A DNA stretch of 64,000 nt from Pseudonocardia terrae (lineage in GTDB: Bacteria > Actinomycetota > Actinomycetes > Mycobacteriales > Pseudonocardiaceae). Position 1 is the stretch's first letter, and each line of letters opens with the position of its first letter. The stretch is from assembly GCF_021343995.1 (NCBI RefSeq), contig NZ_JAJTTE010000028.1, positions 1 through 64,000 on the forward strand. Reading direction: 5' to 3'. The translations under genes and the position numbers were made by a program. The notes under the pieces are model-generated. The model was given only the letters and a program-made list of their open reading frames with translations, was not told where the DNA came from and did no database searches. This document shows positions 62,259 to 64,000 of this stretch, one piece after another.

Positions 62259-63836
62259 GTGAGCCGGGTGGTCGTCATCGGGGCCGGCGTCGGCGGGCTG
62301 GCCGCGGCAGCCCGGCTCGCGGCGCTGGGGCACGAGGTGGCGCTGCACGAGCGCGCGGACACCCACGGCGGCAAGCTCGGCGTCGCCGAGGTCGGCGGGT
62401 TCACGTTCGACACCGGGCCCTCGCTGCTCACCCTGCCCGCGGTGCTCGAGGACGTCTTCGCGGCCACCGGCGGCCCGTCCGGGCTGGTCGTCGAGCCGGT
62501 GGACCCCGTGTGCGCCTACACCTTCGCCGACGGCACCCGGCTCGACATGCCGCACGATCCCGCCGCCGTGCCGGCCGCCCTCGACGCCGCCCTCGGGCCC
62601 GGCACGGACGCCGCCTGGCAGGCGCTGCACGCCCGGTCCGGGCGGCTGTGGGAGCTCGTCGGCGAGGCCGTGCTCCGTCGCCCGCTCGACCTGCGCACGC
62701 TGCTGCGGATGTCCGCGCGTCTGGAGGACCTGCGGGCGGTCGCGCCCTGGCGGACCCTCGCCGGGCTGGGCCGTGAGCTGCTGCCGGACCCGCGGCTGCG
62801 GACGTGGTTCGCCCGCTACGCGACCTACTCGGGCTCCGACTTCCGCCGCACACCCGCGGTGTTGTCCGTGACGCCCTACGTCGAGCAGCGCTTCGGCGGC
62901 TGGTACGTCCGCGGCGGACTGCGCCGGATCGCCGACGCGCTGCTCGACCGGTGCCGGGAGCTCGGCGTGGCCGTCCACCTCGGGTCGGAGGTCGACGCGG
63001 TGATCCTCGCCGGCGGGGCGGTGCGGGGCGTGCGGGTCTGCGGTCGCGAGGTACCGGCCGACATCGTCGTGTGCAACGCCGACGCCTCCCTGCTCTACGA
63101 ACGGCTGCTCCCGGCCGACACCGCGCGGCAGGCCCGGCGCGAACTGCGCCGCGCGCCCCGCTCGCTGGCCGGGTTCGTCCTCCTCCTGGGGCTCGACGGG
63201 CGCGATCACGGCCCCGCACACCGGGTCTGGTTCCCTGAGAACTACGCCGCGGAGTTCGACGCGATCTTCGGCCGGCAACCGCGCCCGGTGCCCGACCCGA
63301 CGATCTACGTGCACTCCCCGGCGGACCCCGCACTCCGCCCCGACGACGCGAGCGAGGGCTGGTTCGTGCTGGTCAATGCACCTGTCCACGATCCCGGCCG
63401 CGGCGTCGACTGGGACGCGCCGGGGCTGCGCGAGCGCTACGCCGACCACGTCCTCGCCACCCTGGCCGGGCGCGGCACGGACGTCCGGGACCGCATCCGC
63501 GTCCGGGAGATCCGCACACCGGCCGATCTCGAACGCGATGCCGGCGCCCCGGGCGGGGCGATCTACGGCACCGCCTCGCACGGCCCGCGGGCCGCGCTGC
63601 GCCGCCCGGCCAACCGGTCCCCCGTCCCCGGGCTCTACCTGGTCGGGGGGTCGGCGCACCCCGGCGGCGGGCTGCCGCTCGTGCTGCTCTCCGCCGAGAT
63701 CACCGCCGGGCTCATCGGTCCGGCGGGAACTCCCGCGGGATCGCCCGCCGGATCCCCACCACCAGCTGGAGCAGCCCCACCGCGCCCACGACCGTCCACG
63801 CGACCACGAGCACCGTGGCCCAGTTCCAGCCGGTGA
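62259..63836 (+). CDS. CrtI-type phytoene desaturase family protein
   Basis: This 525-residue FAD enzyme begins VIGAGVGGLAAAARLAALGHEV and has the long HGGKLGVAEVGGFTFDTGPSLLTLP block of CrtI/CrtN desaturases. GLYLVGGSAHPGGGLPLVLLSAEITAGLI at the C-terminus is the usual FAD-closing motif, after which relatives end. Here the ORF continues about 40 Pro/Arg/Ser-rich residues, running 125 bp into the convergent phosphatidyltransferase gene. The natural stop may have been lost. The substrate could be phytoene or a ketocarotenoid precursor. Confidence 0.88.
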   Translation: MSRVVVIGAGVGGLAAAARLAALGHEVALHERADTHGGKLGVAEVGGFTFDTGPSLLTLPAVLEDVFAATGGPSGLVVEPVDPVCAYTFADGTRLDMPHDPAAVPAALDAALGPGTDAAWQALHARSGRLWELVGEAVLRRPLDLRTLLRMSARLEDLRAVAPWRTLAGLGRELLPDPRLRTWFARYATYSGSDFRRTPAVLSVTPYVEQRFGGWYVRGGLRRIADALLDRCRELGVAVHLGSEVDAVILAGGAVRGVRVCGREVPADIVVCNADASLLYERLLPADTARQARRELRRAPRSLAGFVLLLGLDGRDHGPAHRVWFPENYAAEFDAIFGRQPRPVPDPTIYVHSPADPALRPDDASEGWFVLVNAPVHDPGRGVDWDAPGLRERYADHVLATLAGRGTDVRDRIRVREIRTPADLERDAGAPGGAIYGTASHGPRAALRRPANRSPVPGLYLVGGSAHPGGGLPLVLLSAEITAGLIGPAGTPAGSPAGSPPPAGAAPPRPRPSTRPRAPWPSSSR

Positions 63837-64000
63837 GCGGAGTGCCCGCGGGCAGCGCCCCCGCCCCCAGTGCGGCCACCGCCACGACGATCACCCGGCT
63901 CGGCCGCTCCGCCACCGTCACCCCGCCGACGCCGGGCATCCCGACGGACTGCGCCCGCGCCCGGACGTACTCGTGCAGCAGCACCGACACCGCGGCCGCG
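63712..64000 (-). CDS. CDP-alcohol phosphatidyltransferase, 3' end
   Basis: The frame is open to the window edge, so the gene is partial. The visible 95 C-terminal residues (VSVLLHEYVRARAQSVGMPGVGGVTVAERPSRVIVVAVAALGAG and a terminal hydrophobic helix ending VGIRRAIPREFPPDR) match the C-terminal membrane part of CDP-alcohol phosphatidyltransferases such as PgsA-like enzymes. The active-site DG-x2-AR motif would be outside the window. The last 125 bp overlap the CrtI-like ORF tail on the other strand. Confidence 0.7.
   Translation of the reverse strand, partial: AAAVSVLLHEYVRARAQSVGMPGVGGVTVAERPSRVIVVAVAALGAGALPAGTPLTGWNWATVLVVAWTVVGAVGLLQLVVGIRRAIPREFPPDR

Overview
The window is very GC-rich, almost fully coding actinobacterial chromosome. 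GTG and TTG starts are frequent, stop/start overlaps of the GTGA/ATGA type are common, and several starts have a -10 box right in front of them. The gene content (heterotetrameric sarcosine oxidase, an NDMA-type alcohol dehydrogenase, LLM/F420-type oxidoreductases, a DUF664/DinB mycothiol-transferase-like protein, a conservon-like ATPase, DUF4253) points to Pseudonocardiaceae, most likely Pseudonocardia or a close relative. That genus call is inference from protein style, not from a marker gene. I saw no rRNA, tRNA, CRISPR array, transposase or phage gene.

Layout. 0.1-4.8 kb: a leftward operon (FAD-dependent oxidoreductase, CoA ligase, SRPBCC protein, ribokinase) with a divergent TetR regulator. 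5.5-8.1 kb: a HIT protein and a secreted TPM-domain protein. 8.2-17.4 kb: a divergent GntR/FCD regulator and a rightward catabolic operon soxB-soxD-soxA-soxG-sdaA, followed by the wreck of a DUF3311/sodium-solute symporter pair and an amidase. Sarcosine oxidase supplies glycine and one-carbon units, and serine dehydratase would drain the resulting serine to pyruvate. 17.4-24.3 kb: Zn alcohol dehydrogenase, CaiB/BaiF CoA transferase, SnoaL-like protein, Baeyer-Villiger-type monooxygenase, quinone oxidoreductase and a TauD-like dioxygenase. A 16-bp palindrome and a related copy sit in front of three of these genes. 24.6-30.7 kb: a luciferase-like relic, an M13 peptidase and a type III-style methylase/helicase pair whose Res subunit lacks its nuclease end.

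30.8-38.1 kb: quinone oxidoreductase, peroxiredoxin, DUF4253 protein, a translationally coupled SpoIIE-phosphatase / B12-binding / STAS trio in which the first two proteins appear internally or N-terminally deleted, an RluA pseudouridine synthase and a Lipoprotein_15-type lipoprotein. 38.3-44.5 kb: AtuA-type protein with a permuted CoA transferase, a cytochrome P450 and a conservon-like degenerate histidine-kinase ATPase. 45-58.6 kb: mostly single genes (TsaC/YciO-like, DinB, two SDRs, pyruvyl transferase, acyl-CoA desaturase, dienelactone hydrolase, LLM oxidoreductase, STAS, a TetR/heme oxygenase pair with a clear palindromic operator, NDMA-type ADH, histidine phosphatase, type II NADH dehydrogenase, BrkB). 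58.6-64 kb: a carotenoid locus (CrtU-like, CruF-like, glycosyltransferase, CrtI-like desaturase), running into the 3' end of a CDP-alcohol phosphatidyltransferase cut by the window edge.

The most striking pattern is recurrent loss of internal blocks from otherwise well-conserved genes: the symporter, the LLM oxidoreductase, the type III Res, the SpoIIE phosphatase and the B12-binding protein. Either this lineage really has decaying or rewired versions of these proteins, or the assembly has collapsed segments. No single locus stands out as a clearly new system. The best candidates for unusual biology are the nuclease-less type III pair and the phosphatase/B12/STAS trio.
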